From assembly GCA_010909165.1 (NCBI GenBank), contig VJWM01000135.1, positions 310,001-374,000 of the forward strand: a DNA stretch of 64,000 bases. Reading direction: 5' to 3'. The position numbers were made by a program, and so were the translations under genes. Positions within the stretch are counted from its first letter, which is position 1. Each line of letters starts with the position of its first letter. The stretch is from Anthoceros angustus (taxonomy: Eukaryota; Streptophyta; Anthocerotopsida; Anthocerotales; Anthocerotaceae). The notes beneath the pieces were generated by a model. That model had not been told where the DNA came from and did no database searches. It was given only the letters and a program-made list of their open reading frames with translations. Shown here one piece after another: positions 36,636 through 48,639 of this stretch.

Positions 36636-36979
36636 TTTGTAGTCTTTGCTCGAAACAGGTCCGCCATACCTGTTCGGGGTGACATTGGTCTCAGGAGTTT
36701 TAGTCCCTAAAGTAGTTGCATCGTCGCAATCAAAGTCATCTTCTTCATGAGGGAGTATGTGCCTCGTAGACCGTTGCAGCTTGGTGGGCGGAACAGTAAC
36801 CTTCAGATTTATTCCCTCGTCATGCTTGGACTGAGGTAGCGAAGACTCATCATTGGCAAGACTCGTCTTTGCTGCCGCAAGACTTAACTGCAGTGAGGTC
36901 ATCTGTTGCTGCCACACCTCCTCCGTGGATGACATTTTGGTCTCATACTCTCCATCGGGCTTCATATTGGTGCTACCTT
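36636..36979 (-). pseudogene. Myosin VIII tail fragment (captured)
   Basis: Minus-strand frame starting after the second hairpin: EYETKMSSTEEVWQQQMTSL, then QLSLAAAKTSLA, then an acidic linker and TKTPETNVTPNR. This is the coiled-coil end and linker of the tail of plant class VIII myosins (family motif EAKMKSMEEMWQKQMSSLQ). After TPNR a GT donor and intron-like sequence run up to hairpin 1, so genomic DNA, not mRNA, was captured. Motor domain and C-terminal tail are missing. Confidence 0.75.
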
Positions 36980-37010
36980 GGCTCTAAAGAGCATCCAGCT
37001 CTTTAGAGCC
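36980..37010. repeat. Perfect hairpin 2
   Basis: GGCTCTAAAGAGC, loop ATCCA, GCTCTTTAGAGCC: same size, same loop and same inner stem as hairpin 1. Two stem pairs differ, and both arms change together (AA/TT in hairpin 1, GC/GC here). Confidence 0.9.
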
Positions 37011-37059
37011 GAATGATGCCTCTTGCGTGTTCTCTTGGTAGGCATTCATTCCGACAACT

Positions 37060-37539
37060 GGTGGTGATACAAGCAGCCACATCTCACTGTCTTGGGCAAA
37101 ACTTTGCCAAGATGTTTGATATCGTCTATGAGGATGAGAAGGGTGAGAGCAAGGAGGTGTGGCAATGGGCAGACGGGGAGGACGGTCAAGGAGAAGACGT
37201 AGAGGGTAAAGAAAGCTCCCAAGGAGAAGGCTCCTGCAGTGGCTCAAGGCAAGAAGGATGTGAAGAAGGACAATGGCCTTGGATTGTCCGCGAAGAAAGA
37301 GGAGAACTTTGGGAAGTGGTACTCCGAGGTAAGTAGCTGGGAGGATGTGAGGGTTTAGGCAGGCCTGCTTTAGGAGGGAACCGATTTGGCTGGCATCGGA
37401 AGCATAACTGCGTCTGATGTGTGTGTGTGTGGGTGTGTGCAGCTGGTGGTGAAGGGTGAGATGATTGAGTACTACCAAGACGTCTCTGGCTGCTACATGC
37501 TTCACCCTTGGTCGTGCGAGATATGGGAGTCCATTAAGG
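37060..37539 (+). pseudogene. Scrambled prolyl-tRNA synthetase fragments
   Basis: Three pieces of a eukaryotic-type ProRS lie in the plus strand. First, about 37064-37160, the late catalytic segment IQAATSHCLGQNFAKMFDIV with EKGESKEVWQ. Then, about 37200-37330, the start of the catalytic region: a Lys-rich linker followed by NGLGLSAKKEENFGKWYSE and a GT donor. After an intron (acceptor just before 37443), LVVKGEMIEYYQDVSGCYML and HPWSCEIWESIK. In an intact ProRS the first piece lies far downstream of the other two, so the order is wrong. No start, most of the enzyme missing: non-functional. Confidence 0.75.
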
Positions 37540-37649
37540 TCTGTTGGGATCGTACGCTTTTTTATGGCTCCCCTGCCTCTGCTGCCACTGCAGCAGCCTC
37601 AGCGGGCTGCACCACTGTCTGCGTCTGCTCCATTGCAGGGACTGCCCCC

Positions 37650-37810
37650 TCCATCATTCCGCTCGGCAGCCTCTCTAGCGAGCCCGATTCCACTGGACAG
37701 CCTCTCCAGCGGAGCCCAATTCCGCTCGGCAGCCTCTCCAGCGAGCCCAATTCCGCTCGACAACCTCCCCAGCGAGCCCAATTCCAATCGACAGCCTCTC
37801 CAAGCTCGCT
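37650..37810. repeat. Minisatellite of about 33 bp, five copies
   Basis: The unit contains AGCCCAATTCCGCTCGGCAG followed by CCTCTCC, repeated about five times with point changes. It follows directly on the ProRS fragments. Confidence 0.75.
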
Positions 37811-38037
37811 GGATTCAACAGGCCTTCAGAGCAGTTAACCCATACATAAAACTTCCCCCTCTCGAAATTCATCACTTCGAGAAGTTCGGGGAGAGGGTTT
37901 GTTACAAGCTCAGTAACGAGAAAAAAAGCATTAGACAAGATGTGCTAGAGACGGACCCTTGCATAGGGAATACAACACTCTATTAAGAAAACCTCCCTAA
38001 TATGGTACTACAAACCTATACCATATAAGACCCTACC

Positions 38038-38425
38038 TATTTAGTATATGATCTCTTATATACTCAAAATTGTATCTTGCTGTTGTATTTAGCTTTGCAT
38101 CTACCTATAATATCTCCCTCATTGTAAAATTTCTCCTTGTGAAATCGGGTTGCTGGCACCATGTAGGGGTGATAGCTATCCTCGTAGTGGGCGATTAGGA
38201 CGAACAAGCTTTGGCCATAGCTTTGTACTTTAGCCCCAGTTATGTGGTATATGATCCCTTATGTACTCAGCATTATATCACCATTACTGCTATATTTAGC
38301 TTTGCATCTTCCTATAATCTTTCTCTCGTAGTAAAATTTCTGCTTGTGAAATCGAGTCCTGGCACCTCGTGGGGTGATAGCTATGCACGAAGCAGCAGTG
38401 GGGATTTAGGACTATCAAGCTTAGG
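38038..38425. repeat. Direct repeat pair of about 180 bp
   Basis: 38038-38215 and 38241-38425 share, in order, TATATGATC, TTTAGCTTTGCATCT, CCTATAAT, GTAAAATTTCT, TTGTGAAATCG, CTGGCACC and GGTGATAGCTAT. They could be pieces of LTRs, but no termini, primer site or coding region are seen. Confidence 0.6.
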
Positions 38426-38668
38426 CACTATCTTCAACTCATCAGTCACACCAAAGTGACTTCCACAAACAATCCCATCTCGTTCCAAAGTATTTGTTAA
38501 TGTTCGGGGAAAAAAAAAAAAACGTTTGAATCCCTTCCCGCCCCTCGCGAGGTGGGTGAAGATGATCATCATCGGTTCACCCCAGCGGGCCCTATCAGGA
38601 TCAGGCCCTGGGTCTCGTCGATCAGACCCCGTGGGCAGGTCTGGCCTGCTATGCTGTGTGTGTACCTA

Positions 38669-39130
38669 CTACTGGACGGTGTTGGAGGCCCAAATGGGGG
38701 CGCCGTCCGGCGTGTAAATGACGAAATTGCCATCCACCTGGACCTCCGCGTAGTAGTCGTCAAGGTTGGGCTGCGGGGAGTTGGATGCCCAGAGAGGAGC
38801 GCTGTCGTCGCCGTAAATCACCAGGTTGCCGTCTCGCTGCATGGCCAGGTAGCACGTATGGCTGCCGAGCTCGCTGGTTTGCGTGGACCAGTACACGTCC
38901 TCCCCTTTGGCCAGCACCAGGTTGCAGTCCGTCTGCCAGTACGCCCCGAACAGCGGCCCGCGGTCCCCTTTCCTCACATGGATGACTTGCCCCATGGGCA
39001 TCCACACGTCGCTCGCGTGCCATTTGTTCTGCAGCTGCGCCTCCGCCACCGGAACCGAGCTGCACGCGATGATGCAGGCCAGGGAGGCTAGCAGAAGAGC
39101 TGCTGCTGCTGTCCTGCCGTGCTTTGCCAT
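38669..39130 (-). CDS. Secreted GNA-type (bulb-type) mannose-binding lectin
   Basis: A single-exon frame of 153 residues from the ATG at 39130. An in-frame upstream ATG (39184) exists, but the downstream one opens directly on a signal peptide (MAKHGRTAAAALLLASLACI, mature start near QLQNKW). The mature part is one B-lectin domain with three QxDxNxVxY-type sites: QTDCNLVLAKGEDVYW, MQRDGNLVIYGDD and VQVDGNFVIYTPDG, each followed by a WAS(N) or WST strand; a Cys pair lies at the usual place. The sugar pocket Tyr is changed to Ala in the first site. It is the whole protein, with no kinase or PAN domain, so it is a free secreted lectin and possibly defensive. Confidence 0.88.
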   Translation of the reverse strand: MAKHGRTAAAALLLASLACIIACSSVPVAEAQLQNKWHASDVWMPMGQVIHVRKGDRGPLFGAYWQTDCNLVLAKGEDVYWSTQTSELGSHTCYLAMQRDGNLVIYGDDSAPLWASNSPQPNLDDYYAEVQVDGNFVIYTPDGAPIWASNTVQ

Positions 39131-40154
39131 TGCAGCTGCAGGGAGGTGAGATCTGAAGGCGGGATCTGGTGACTTGCTGTCCAATTGCTTGCTCTGCTGC
39201 GCGTTTTAAGCCTTGCATGCATGTGGGACGGGAAGAGGCCAAATCTACGCTCTGTTCTCTGTGCTGATCATGCGTCGTCGATGGTAACGAGGCGGGATCT
39301 GGAAGTGAGATGCAACCGGCTTAGAGAGAAACTGAAGGACGTTCAGTATCACACCGGCTGGTCGATGATCGCGAGAAGTGCCCCTGTTGAACGCTCGCAT
39401 TCTGTGTGTATCAGGAATGTCCCGCTTGGCAATCGTCTCTGTGTGAGATCCATCTTTCCTCCCTCGGGCCTGCAGGCTGGATGCATGTTGGTGAGGATTC
39501 GGAGCCTGCCTTTGTGCCAACGTGATACGCTTCTCTCCCTGCATGTCGATCTTGAAGCCGTGATCGCCATCGAGTTCCTGTTCAGCGGCATGGCAGAGTA
39601 GCCAAATGGCACATCCGCACCATTCTTCTCACATAACCCTAGCTCTTAAGACCGAGTGAAGCTATACGGGATTCCCCTCCCGGATGACGTAAGAATGGCC
39701 AGGCCTGTGAGATCCGGAGTCGGATGTCTGCAGTTGTGCAGCAGCAAGCACAGCACTGGTCTCCCAGCTCAGTGTGTGAAGTTGTCACTCGGAAGCCTCC
39801 ATCTCTCGTGTTGCAGGGCAGGATGCGGTCTCTTCCCATCCCCATCCCGATCCCGATCCCGATCCCAAGCCCGAGCCCTAAACCCTGAACCCGGAAGAAT
39901 GCTGTCCAGCAAATTACGTCCATTGCCACTTACGCCTGCCTGCCTGCGGATGGCGGATGGCGGATGTTTGGCCGCACCGGTTGTTGCTGCTGCTTCGAGA
40001 CTCAAGCGAGGACGAGTTTCAACTTAGTTTCTCCGTGGTTTGAAACTGTATTGCAGAGATTTGGCCACGCGTGTTACTCCCTGGCATGATCATGGGGCTC
40101 ACATGTTGACGGATTGCTCACAGCAGCACGCGGGGCTGCATTTGCTCTCCGCTC
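39131..40154. other. Divergent promoter region of lectin and CtpA genes
   Basis: No exon recognised. It holds a (CCCGAT)n microsatellite near 39845-39880 and short TGCC and GGATGGC repeats near 39940-39965. Confidence 0.4.
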
Positions 40155-42960
40155 ATGCCAATGGCCCTGATTGCGAAAACAACTCTGTATTTCTGCGGGC
40201 CAGCTTCCGATTTGCTTACGAAGAGCAGACCGAGTGCGGGCCAGAAAAGGCTTGCTCTTCAACACAATGCGCTGCACTTCCCTCAGGTAGTTCTGAATGC
40301 GGTCCTCGGTACTAGCTGTGTGTATGCCAGAGTTTCTGCTCTTGCGCAAATTCCCAACTCGCTTGTTTTGAAGGTTGCTTCACTGCAGGTCGGCTGCCAG
40401 ACAGCTGGATTCCAATGCGGGAGTAAGGCCAATGTGGCCACACGACAGAGGAGCCAAGGTCACAGGCTCCATGCCGGTGGCAAGCGTGGCGAGCCCTTTG
40501 CACAGGCTCGTGAAGGGATTCAGCGGGTTCTCAGACACACTTTTAAACTGCTCCAAGGAGTTGGCACGCTTTCCTGGCTAGGATTCCAGAGCTATGGTGC
40601 AGACATTGAGGCGGGTTCGCAGTACACGGGGAGGGGAAGGAGCTGGGCTTTGTTGCTTGGCTCAGCTGCTGCTGCCTTGCTCTTGATAGGTGGCCCGGCC
40701 CACCTCGCCATACAACCTACATGTGAGGAGCAGAATCACTTTGTGGGTTGTCTGTGGTATGAACAACTTTTGCTCGAGGATGACTGTGAGAGCCTGATGC
40801 TGATTGCCTCGGTGGGGTGGGGGCTGCCAGGGGCTCTTACAGAAGAGAATCTGATATTTTTGGAGGCCTGGCGAGTAGTTGATAGGGCGTATGTTGACAA
40901 GAGTTTTAATGGGCAAAGCTGGTTTCGATACAGAGAGGATGCTCTCCGTCGTGAGCCCATGAAGACTCGTGAGGAGACATGTATGTGCATCACCGTCTGA
41001 CTCATGACACCTCATGTTGCTGCTCGTTCTTCTGTGTGGATATGGATCTGTTTGATCAACTTTCCTGATCGTTCCAGACGCTGCCATACGCAAAATGCTG
41101 GCCACGCTGGATGATCCGTTCACCAGGTTTCTGGAGCCAGAGAAGTTCAAGAGTTTAAGGGTAGGTAGCTGCTGGTCCATGGTTGAACTGAAAACTTTGA
41201 GGAATAGGGAAGGTGGGGTGGAAGATGTCGTCAGTGCCTCTGCATTCTAAGCAGAAATGTGTTGCCTTGTTTTGTGAAAGACAGTCAGGCACTAGTGGCG
41301 CTGTGACTGGAGTAGGTCTGGAGGTGGGATTCGATATGACTGGTAATGTGACTTCTGAACAACTTGTCGTTGTTACACCTGTTACTGGGGGTCCAGCAGA
41401 GCGTGCTGGTGTGTTGCCAGGCGATTTGATTCTAGCCATTGATGGTGTTCCCACTGCGGGCATGGGACTTTATGAGGCTGCACAACGTCTACAGTAAGGG
41501 CTTGTACCCATTGTTGCATCCCTCGAGTGCTTCTCTGCGTGGATACAAGAAATGTCACTGTTCATGATGGTAGCCGTATGGCTGTTTCCTTTCAGGGGTC
41601 CATTGAATTCGGAGGTTGGCTTGACACTGCAAAGTGATAACTATCTCAAGACTGTCACAGTTCTGTAAGTCCACTACCTAGGCCCATGTAGCACTGATCG
41701 TAGTGTCGCTGCTTGAGTGAACCAGATCTACCATTGAAGTTTAAAGCTGCTGACATCTGATTGTTTGGGAAGGAGGGAGAAGATCACAATAAACCCTGTC
41801 ACATGGCGGTTATGTGAGGTGCAAAGGGATGAAGGCTCTCCACTCAAGTTGGGATATATACGCCTATCGACTTTCAATCAGAATTCTTCCAGTAATTTCA
41901 CTGCACTGGAGCTACACTTTTCACCTCTTACTGCCTTTAAAGCAGTTGAAACATGGGCGGTATTCACGTCAGCAATGGTCTGCCAACAGTGGCCATTTGT
42001 ATGTGGCAGGAGCTGTAAAGGATGCTATCCGACACTTGAAGGACGATGGAGCTACTGCTTATGTTCTTGATATCAGAAACAATAGGTGGAGACATTGGAT
42101 AGTATTTGGCTTTCAGTTTGTGGCATGAAGCTGCGGGGGCCGTGTCTGCTCTTACATCCTTGCTTCTTTGATTTCAGTGGAGGCCTGTTTCCAGCGGGAA
42201 TTGAAATAGCAAAAATGTGGTACGACATTGGAAATGTCACAAACTCTGTACTGTCGTATAGCACAGCTTCTTTCTCCTGTTTATGGGCTGTCTTGAATCC
42301 AATGGCAGGCTGGATAAGGGAGTGATTGTCTACATAGCTGACAGCATGGGAGTGCGAGACATTTATGAGACCAATGGTGAAGGAGCCATTGCTACCACAG
42401 AACCTCTGGCTGTCCTGGTAATTGGCATCCTGTACTCTCGTTCGTCTCTGTCAGACATTATCAAGGCAGCCTCTTACTAGCTTCAATACCAGGTGAACAA
42501 AGGAACAGCCAGTGCGAGTGAGATCCTTGCTGGTGCTCTGAAGGACAACCGTCGAGCTGTCATCTTGGGTGAGCCCACTTTTGGCAAAGGGTGAGTGCCC
42601 TGACTCTGCTGTTCAGTCGTTAGCCCTCTCAAGACTTCATCCTGATTGGTCGTCCCATATCAGGCGAATCCAGTCTGTATTTGAGCTCTCCGACGGCTCC
42701 GGAATGGCTGTTACAATTGCCAGATACGAGACCCCAGCCCACATAAACATCGACCAGGTTAGTCCTCAATTCATTGCATCTGTTAGCCCTCATTGTGATT
42801 GCTGCTTAGGTTATCGAAGCGGGAACCTTTGCAGGTAGGGATAACACCCGACCATGATCTCCCTCCAACCATCCCCATGGACGGGGAGAGCTTCTGTAAA
42901 TGTATTGAAGACCCATCAGCAACGTGCAACCTCCCTGTATCCGCTCTGTTCTCAAGATAA
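40155..42960 (+). CDS. CTPA: Carboxyl-terminal processing protease of photosystem II D1 (CtpA)
   Basis: A lumenal serine protease that removes the C-terminal extension of the D1 precursor so that the manganese cluster can assemble. Thirteen exons: 40155-40286, 40389-40722, 40831-40980, 41078-41160, 41285-41493, 41596-41664, 41773-41891, 42010-42085, 42178-42219, 42309-42417, 42493-42590, 42664-42757 and 42835-42960, giving 546 residues. The N-terminal 190 or so residues form a bipartite transit peptide with a hydrophobic lumen signal ([16 protein letters not shown]). Then [14 protein letters not shown], a PDZ domain ([19 protein letters not shown]), and the catalytic dyad Ser448 in GTASASE and Lys473 in PTFGKG, 25 residues apart as in known D1 proteases. 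The first two introns are multiples of three without stops, so retention there is not excluded. The start is tentative. Confidence 0.93.
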
Positions 42961-43610
42961 TTATGTTTTGTTTCCCATATTCAATTGATTTCAAATTATG
43001 GTGTCCGCATCTGGACTGCCCTCGATTCGTTACAAGCCCTAAAAGTTGGTCCTCCGGAGCATGGAACCTGGACTGAGTCTGATTTTACCAGCCTAAATCC
43101 TAGACACGATTTCCTGGTTAGGTCTTCGAAAGCTTTCTTTCTGTGTAAACCTTGGACCCTGTGGTATTCGAAAGCTTCTCCCGCCAACTTCAACTTGCTT
43201 GAAAGCACTTGGGTTGTAAACCGTAGAAACCAATGGATGATAAAAAATAAGTCACACACTGTCTCTTACTGGAACTTCCCGCCATCTCCCTGGCTACCGT
43301 GCGCCCGCGTTCAAGGATTCCATTCGTGACCTCTGTCTCGTTCGCCTGCTATGCTCGCCTTTTCATCAAGTTGTATCACGCGTCAGCAGCTCACCTCTGC
43401 TTGCTGTTGTGACGTTTTGCGCGTTCAGCAGGTGAGATGTTGTTGCGCTTCCTGTGTCGTCTTTTTCGCAGGGCCTGGATTTCGGAATGCTGGCTGCTGA
43501 AGCTCGCGGTCGGATTGCCCACGGAACGCCTTTCCCGCTTGCGTGACCCTAGTGGTTGTGAATTTTCAGAAGGCCGGCAGCCAGCCCTCTCGCATCGCGT
43601 GGCGGGGAGA

Positions 43611-46600
43611 ATGCCTCTGCAGCGATCCCTATTATCATTCTACTCCAATTCCTCGAAGAAGAGCAATGGTGCTTTGAGCTCAGACACAGTTACGACGCCT
43701 GAGAGCCAGAGCTCGGTGTATACCAGAAGGTCAAAGCAGGAGAATTCGCAGCAGCAACAATCACAGGTGCAGTGCTCAACTCAGCCGACTGCGAAATCGA
43801 GGGATTAGTATTCAGCCGTGCTGAGCTGCTCTTCTCTTGTGCAGAATGAGCAATTTCTACGCATCCAAGCGAAAATGGTTAGGAGAAGTACCGGGACTAC
43901 GGCAGCAACGTGCGCTGATACGGAGGGAATGCGAGATACGGCTCGCTTGGTGCAACCTTGCAGGTAAGCTACAGCAGGCCCTCCTGAACGAGTTTTCTTT
44001 ATCCTAATCCCTTTGCCTGACGAGATTTGCCGCTTTGCAGGAAAGCTTCGCCTGAAAATCTCGGAAACCCTGCCGACAGAGCTCCGCCTTCTGAATCATA
44101 TGCAGCTCGTCCACTGGTTCCTGGTATCAAGCGAGTTCGGGAGGAGGAACAGAATTCAGCAACTCCAAGTATGGCCTGTGTCCCGGATCTTGAAAAGCGA
44201 CGAAAGCTAGTGCAGGCTCTTGGAGTAGATGATGGCCTGCAGCAGGGGGGGGCTTGGGCCGAAGCAAGGGCTAAGTTCGAATGGATGACTCCTTCAAGGA
44301 TCCTTGATGGGAATCGAAGGAAACCTGGTGATCCTTTGTATGATCACAGGACACTGACAATTCCGAGTGATGTTCTTGGTAAAATGTCGGCCTCTCAGAA
44401 GCAGTATTGGTTCACCAAGAGCAAGTATATGGATACCGTGCTGTTTTTTAAGATTGTAAGTCCTTTGCCATAGGACCGCTGTATATTGTCTCTGCTGGAG
44501 GTGGTTGGCCAGAGTGTGAGCCTGGTAGCTTCAAACTGTCAGGCGCTTGGTTTTGTTGGACTCAGCATGCATGGCCAAATCTGAGCTGTTCGGTTTTGCT
44601 GTAGTTGAGGGCGTCATTCTTGTGTGCAGGGAAAGTTTTACGAGCTTTACGAGATAGACGCAGAGATTGGCCATAAGGAGCTTGATTGGAAGTTGACTGT
44701 TAGTGGTGTGGGGCGATGCAGGCAGGTTTGTCACACGATTGTATGCTCCTTCAGTATGTCTCTTCGGGGCTCCTAGGAGTTTACGCACTAATTTGATCTG
44801 TCCCGCAGGTTGGTTGCCCGGAGAGCGGTATAGATGATGCTGTTCGAAAATTAGTCTCACGTGGGTAAGTTCAAAGTTTTCCTGCTGGAACTATGGCGAT
44901 GGACGTGTGTTGGAAATTGCTGTACTGCCGTTCATGTTTTGTGGCATATTTGTCTTCAGGTATAAAGTAGGGAGAATGGAGCAAATTGAGACTGCAGAGC
45001 AGGCAAAGAAACTGCGAGGACCTGGAGCGGTGCGTTGCTTTAAAAGTGCAAGGGTTGTGCAGGGTGCTCTCCTCTTTCGCGGTTGCAGCAAAGTGATTTT
45101 TTCCTTTTAAATTGTCAGACGGTGCAGCGGGAGCTGATTGAAGTTCTTACTCCTGCTACATTGAGAGATGGCCATCTTCAGCCGGAAGCTGTTCATGTCT
45201 TGGCCTTGAAGGAGGTGGGACGCCACTTGCTCATGTCCTATACTGTATGGAGAAGCCCTTGCTTTCCCTGACAGCGTCTCCAAATTATGCAGGAGTTTGG
45301 CCGAGAAGGGGAGATAGCTTTTGGCTTTGCGTTTGCTGATGCAGCAGCTGGTCAATTCTACGTGGGCAATATTTGGGACAATGCCTCACGTTCAGCTCTT
45401 TGTGCGCTTCTGGCACAGGTGATTCTTTACAGAGTAATGTAATGTGGAGCATGGTGGGTGGACGATTTTTGTGTGGATAGTTGAATGTTGACAATATATC
45501 CATGTGAATGCAGGTTGCTCCACAGGAAGTGCTATTTGAAATTGGGGGTGAGGACTCGTCCCAGAAGATCCTTAAATCAGCCTGGTTTGCAATGCACAGG
45601 GTAGCTTCTTGGTTTCCTGTTCATCACAATGACCAAAATCATGACTTCAGGTCTCTCACAAGACACTCGGAAAGTCCTGCAACGTGCAACTGGCCCAGGT
45701 GGGTCTCAATCACAACTCCTGAAAGTACTTGCCGTTTATTTTTGTTATAGCAAGTAACAAGATGCCATTTGTCGATGGTGGTTCCGCACCAGGCTTGTTG
45801 CCCATGGTCTTAACTCCGCTTCAACCACTTGAGGAATTTATGGAACCTGTGGCTGTTCTTAAAATGCTTCAAGCGAACAAGTATTTCAAAGCTTACACTC
45901 TTGGCTCTCGAATGGATGGAGACTATAATCAGCAGTTGCCAGATGCCCTTGCTCCTTTGGAAGGAAAGCCACTAGCAACAAGTTCTCTGGGTGCACTCGT
46001 TTCTCATCTTCGTCGTCTAAAGGTAGGTGTTTCCTGCCTGGATTGTCTCCTGGTGGCATGTTAGACAGTAGGCTTTGCAGAGTAACAGGGCCTTGTACTT
46101 GTGCTTTCTTCAGTCAGATTCTGACCTACTACCAAATGGAGTCCTTGTCCCATATGAAGTTTATCGGGGCTCACTTCGGCTTGATGGGCAAACCATTTCT
46201 AACCTTGAACTCCTTGAAAACATGGCAGACTCCGGCAAGACAGGTACACTTTGTAACTTCCATTGACCCTAAAGTGCATCCCGTTGAGGCCTCGTGGACA
46301 GACGTGCTTGAAGGACTAATCCAGTAGTCTCAGTGCAGGTACACTCATAGGCTACCTTGATAACTGCTCAACACTTTTTGGGAAGCGACTTCTTCGCAGG
46401 TGGATCTGCCATCCATTACAGAATATCAAGGAAATAGATGATCGACTCAATGCTGTGGACGAACTCTTGGAGCGTACCGAACTGACATCTTCTCTGAAAA
46501 TGGGCCTGCAAAAGCTTCCTGATCTTGAACGCCTGGTAGCAAGGGTTCGAGGATTGGCTGGATCTCCTGGCCTTGGAGTAATTCCAATGGCAGCCACTCA

Positions 46601-48639
46601 AGTCCACCAGCGAAGAGTAAGTGCTTATTCGAGCGCACAGCATTATATAGTTGTTTGACACAGCGAAGATGGTTCTTCAGTGGCCGAAGTGATGGTTGTT
46701 TCGCTGTCTATTTCGCACAGCGTTGTGTCATAGCTTTCTACCCATATCTGTATGTCTTTTTTCCACTACGTATTATGTACCTGACCTGGTTGTGAACCAT
46801 GATGTTGGCTCCGCAGCTGAAGTTGTTCTGTGCCACCGTTGGAGGGATTCGAGATGCTTATGACCATTTGAAGTCTTTGTATGAAGGCCTCGATGGTCAT
46901 GGATCTCCCAAGGCGAGGATTCTGCTTACTGCGGCAAAACTATCACAACACACATTTGCTGAAGATGTCTTAAGCGAAATTGAGTCTTACATTGTCGGAA
47001 AATCAGCTGTCCCCAAACTGCGTCTTCAAGAAGAGGTTTTCAATTTGTCTTTCATGGATTTTCTGTGGTTGTGTAGTTTAAACGGCTTCCATCTAAAGTA
47101 CTTAGAAACGAAATCGGTCCTGTGACTCGTGATTTCAGAGTACTGAATTTACCTCTGCAATACTTAAACTGGCAACTTTCTAGGAGATGGAAGTGGAAGA
47201 TGAATCTACAGTGGAGAAAGAGGCTCGCGCATTGAGCAGACTGATGTCTCTTTTTAACGAGGAGGGCAAGTTCTGGATGGATGTCGTAGACGCTATTGGC
47301 ACGATTGACGTGCTCATAGCTTTTGCTATTGCTTCCAATGCGTCAGGTGGAAAGACTTGTCGGCCTAAAGTACTGATGGACAGGAGCAGACCACCTGGTG
47401 GAAAGGGAGGTTCAATCCTGTCAGTCAAGGGCTTATGGCATCCATACGCCACCGGGGGTCAAGATGGTCGAATTGTGCCCAACGACGTGGAACTCGGCAG
47501 TGAGACTAGCCGTGCAAGAACTATGCTGCTTACCGGCCCGAATATGGGAGGAAAATCCACTCTCTTACGTGCCACCTGCGTGGCTGTCATCTTGGCACAG
47601 GTATCCGCGACTTCTATTAATTGGTGAACCCATCTTGTCTGGTCACTGGGTTTTCTTTTTGCTAATTTCCTGTCTAAACTCATGATGTTCACTGTAGCTT
47701 GGCTGTCCTGTACCGGCTGAGTCATGCACAATGTCGCCTGTGGACATCATTTTCACACGCCTCGGTGCAAGTGACCGTATCATGTCTGGTGAAAGTAAGT
47801 TGCCCGTTTTTTTGACAGCACGAAGGTTGCGTCACACTGGGAGATTAGAGATGAACTCCTTTTGACAAATTGCTGTATTCAGGTACGTTTATGGTCGAAT
47901 GTAGTGAGGCTGCCTCAGTATTGCAACAAGCAACTAGTAACTCTCTAGTTGTACTGGACGAACTGGGACGAGGGACGTCCACATTTGATGGCTACGCTAT
48001 CGCCTACTCGGTATGTTTTTCTGAATTCGACGTCATTCTCATATTTGTGATGAGGCTAGCACCACATGGCATGCGGGTTACTGTGTTTCTGAAGCTGTTT
48101 GTCTTGGTCAGGTGCTTCACGACTTGGTCCAAAGGTTGGATTGCAGGCTGATGTTTGCAACGCATTACCACCCACTAACCACAGAGTTTGCAACGAATCC
48201 AGCTGTCATCCTGAAGCATATGGCTTTCACTTTTGTAAGTATGAACCAGACACGGACAGGCGAGCTTCAAGGTGAGAAAGCATCTGAACACGCTGCCACC
48301 GATCAGGACAGGGAGGACAGACAACTAGTTTTTTTGTACTCTCTGAAGTCTGGAGCATGCCGAGCAAGTTATGGCCTGCAAGTTTCCCTATTGGCTGGCA
48401 TACCGAAGACAGTGGTCAAAGCAGCTGAAGTGGCTGGTGCCAAGATGCACCAGCATTTGTGTACAGTTTTTGATTCAGCCCTCCGCAGGCAGAGTGCTAC
48501 ACAACTGACCCGGGTGAGTGAAATCTGTGCTCCATTTAGTGATGCTGGGGAAGCGTCTACTGGTTTGGTTTCACGCTACAATTCGTTGCTAAGACTGTGG
48601 AAGGAAGTGAAGACTGCAGAAACAGATTCTGCTTCATAA
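43611..48639 (+). CDS. MSH7: DNA mismatch repair protein MSH7 (plant MutS homologue)
   Basis: Pairs with MSH2 to form the plant-specific MutS-gamma heterodimer. Eighteen exons: 43611-43766, 43845-43963, 44041-44455, 44630-44725, 44809-44864, 44960-45029, 45119-45214, 45293-45418, 45514-45547, 45651-45698, 45751-46022, 46114-46243, 46339-46616, 46817-47035, 47184-47600, 47698-47794, 47883-48010 and 48112-48639; 1,094 residues. It starts with a PCNA-binding-like [11 protein letters not shown]. The mismatch-contacting domain begins [17 protein letters not shown] and [20 protein letters not shown]. The ATPase has GPNMGGKST near residue 823, [14 protein letters not shown] and ATHYHPLT. The KFEW...[13 protein letters not shown] linker and the overall length match MSH7 better than MSH6. 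An in-frame upstream ATG at 43437 could add 58 residues. No damage seen. Confidence 0.95.

Noticed and set aside
36605-37010. Helitron 3' ends
   Set aside because: Helitron hairpins are followed within about 12 bases by CTRR; neither hairpin is.
38038-38425. Complete LTR retrotransposon
   Set aside because: Two similar blocks only 25 bp apart, with no primer-binding site, no TG...CA ends and no coding region.
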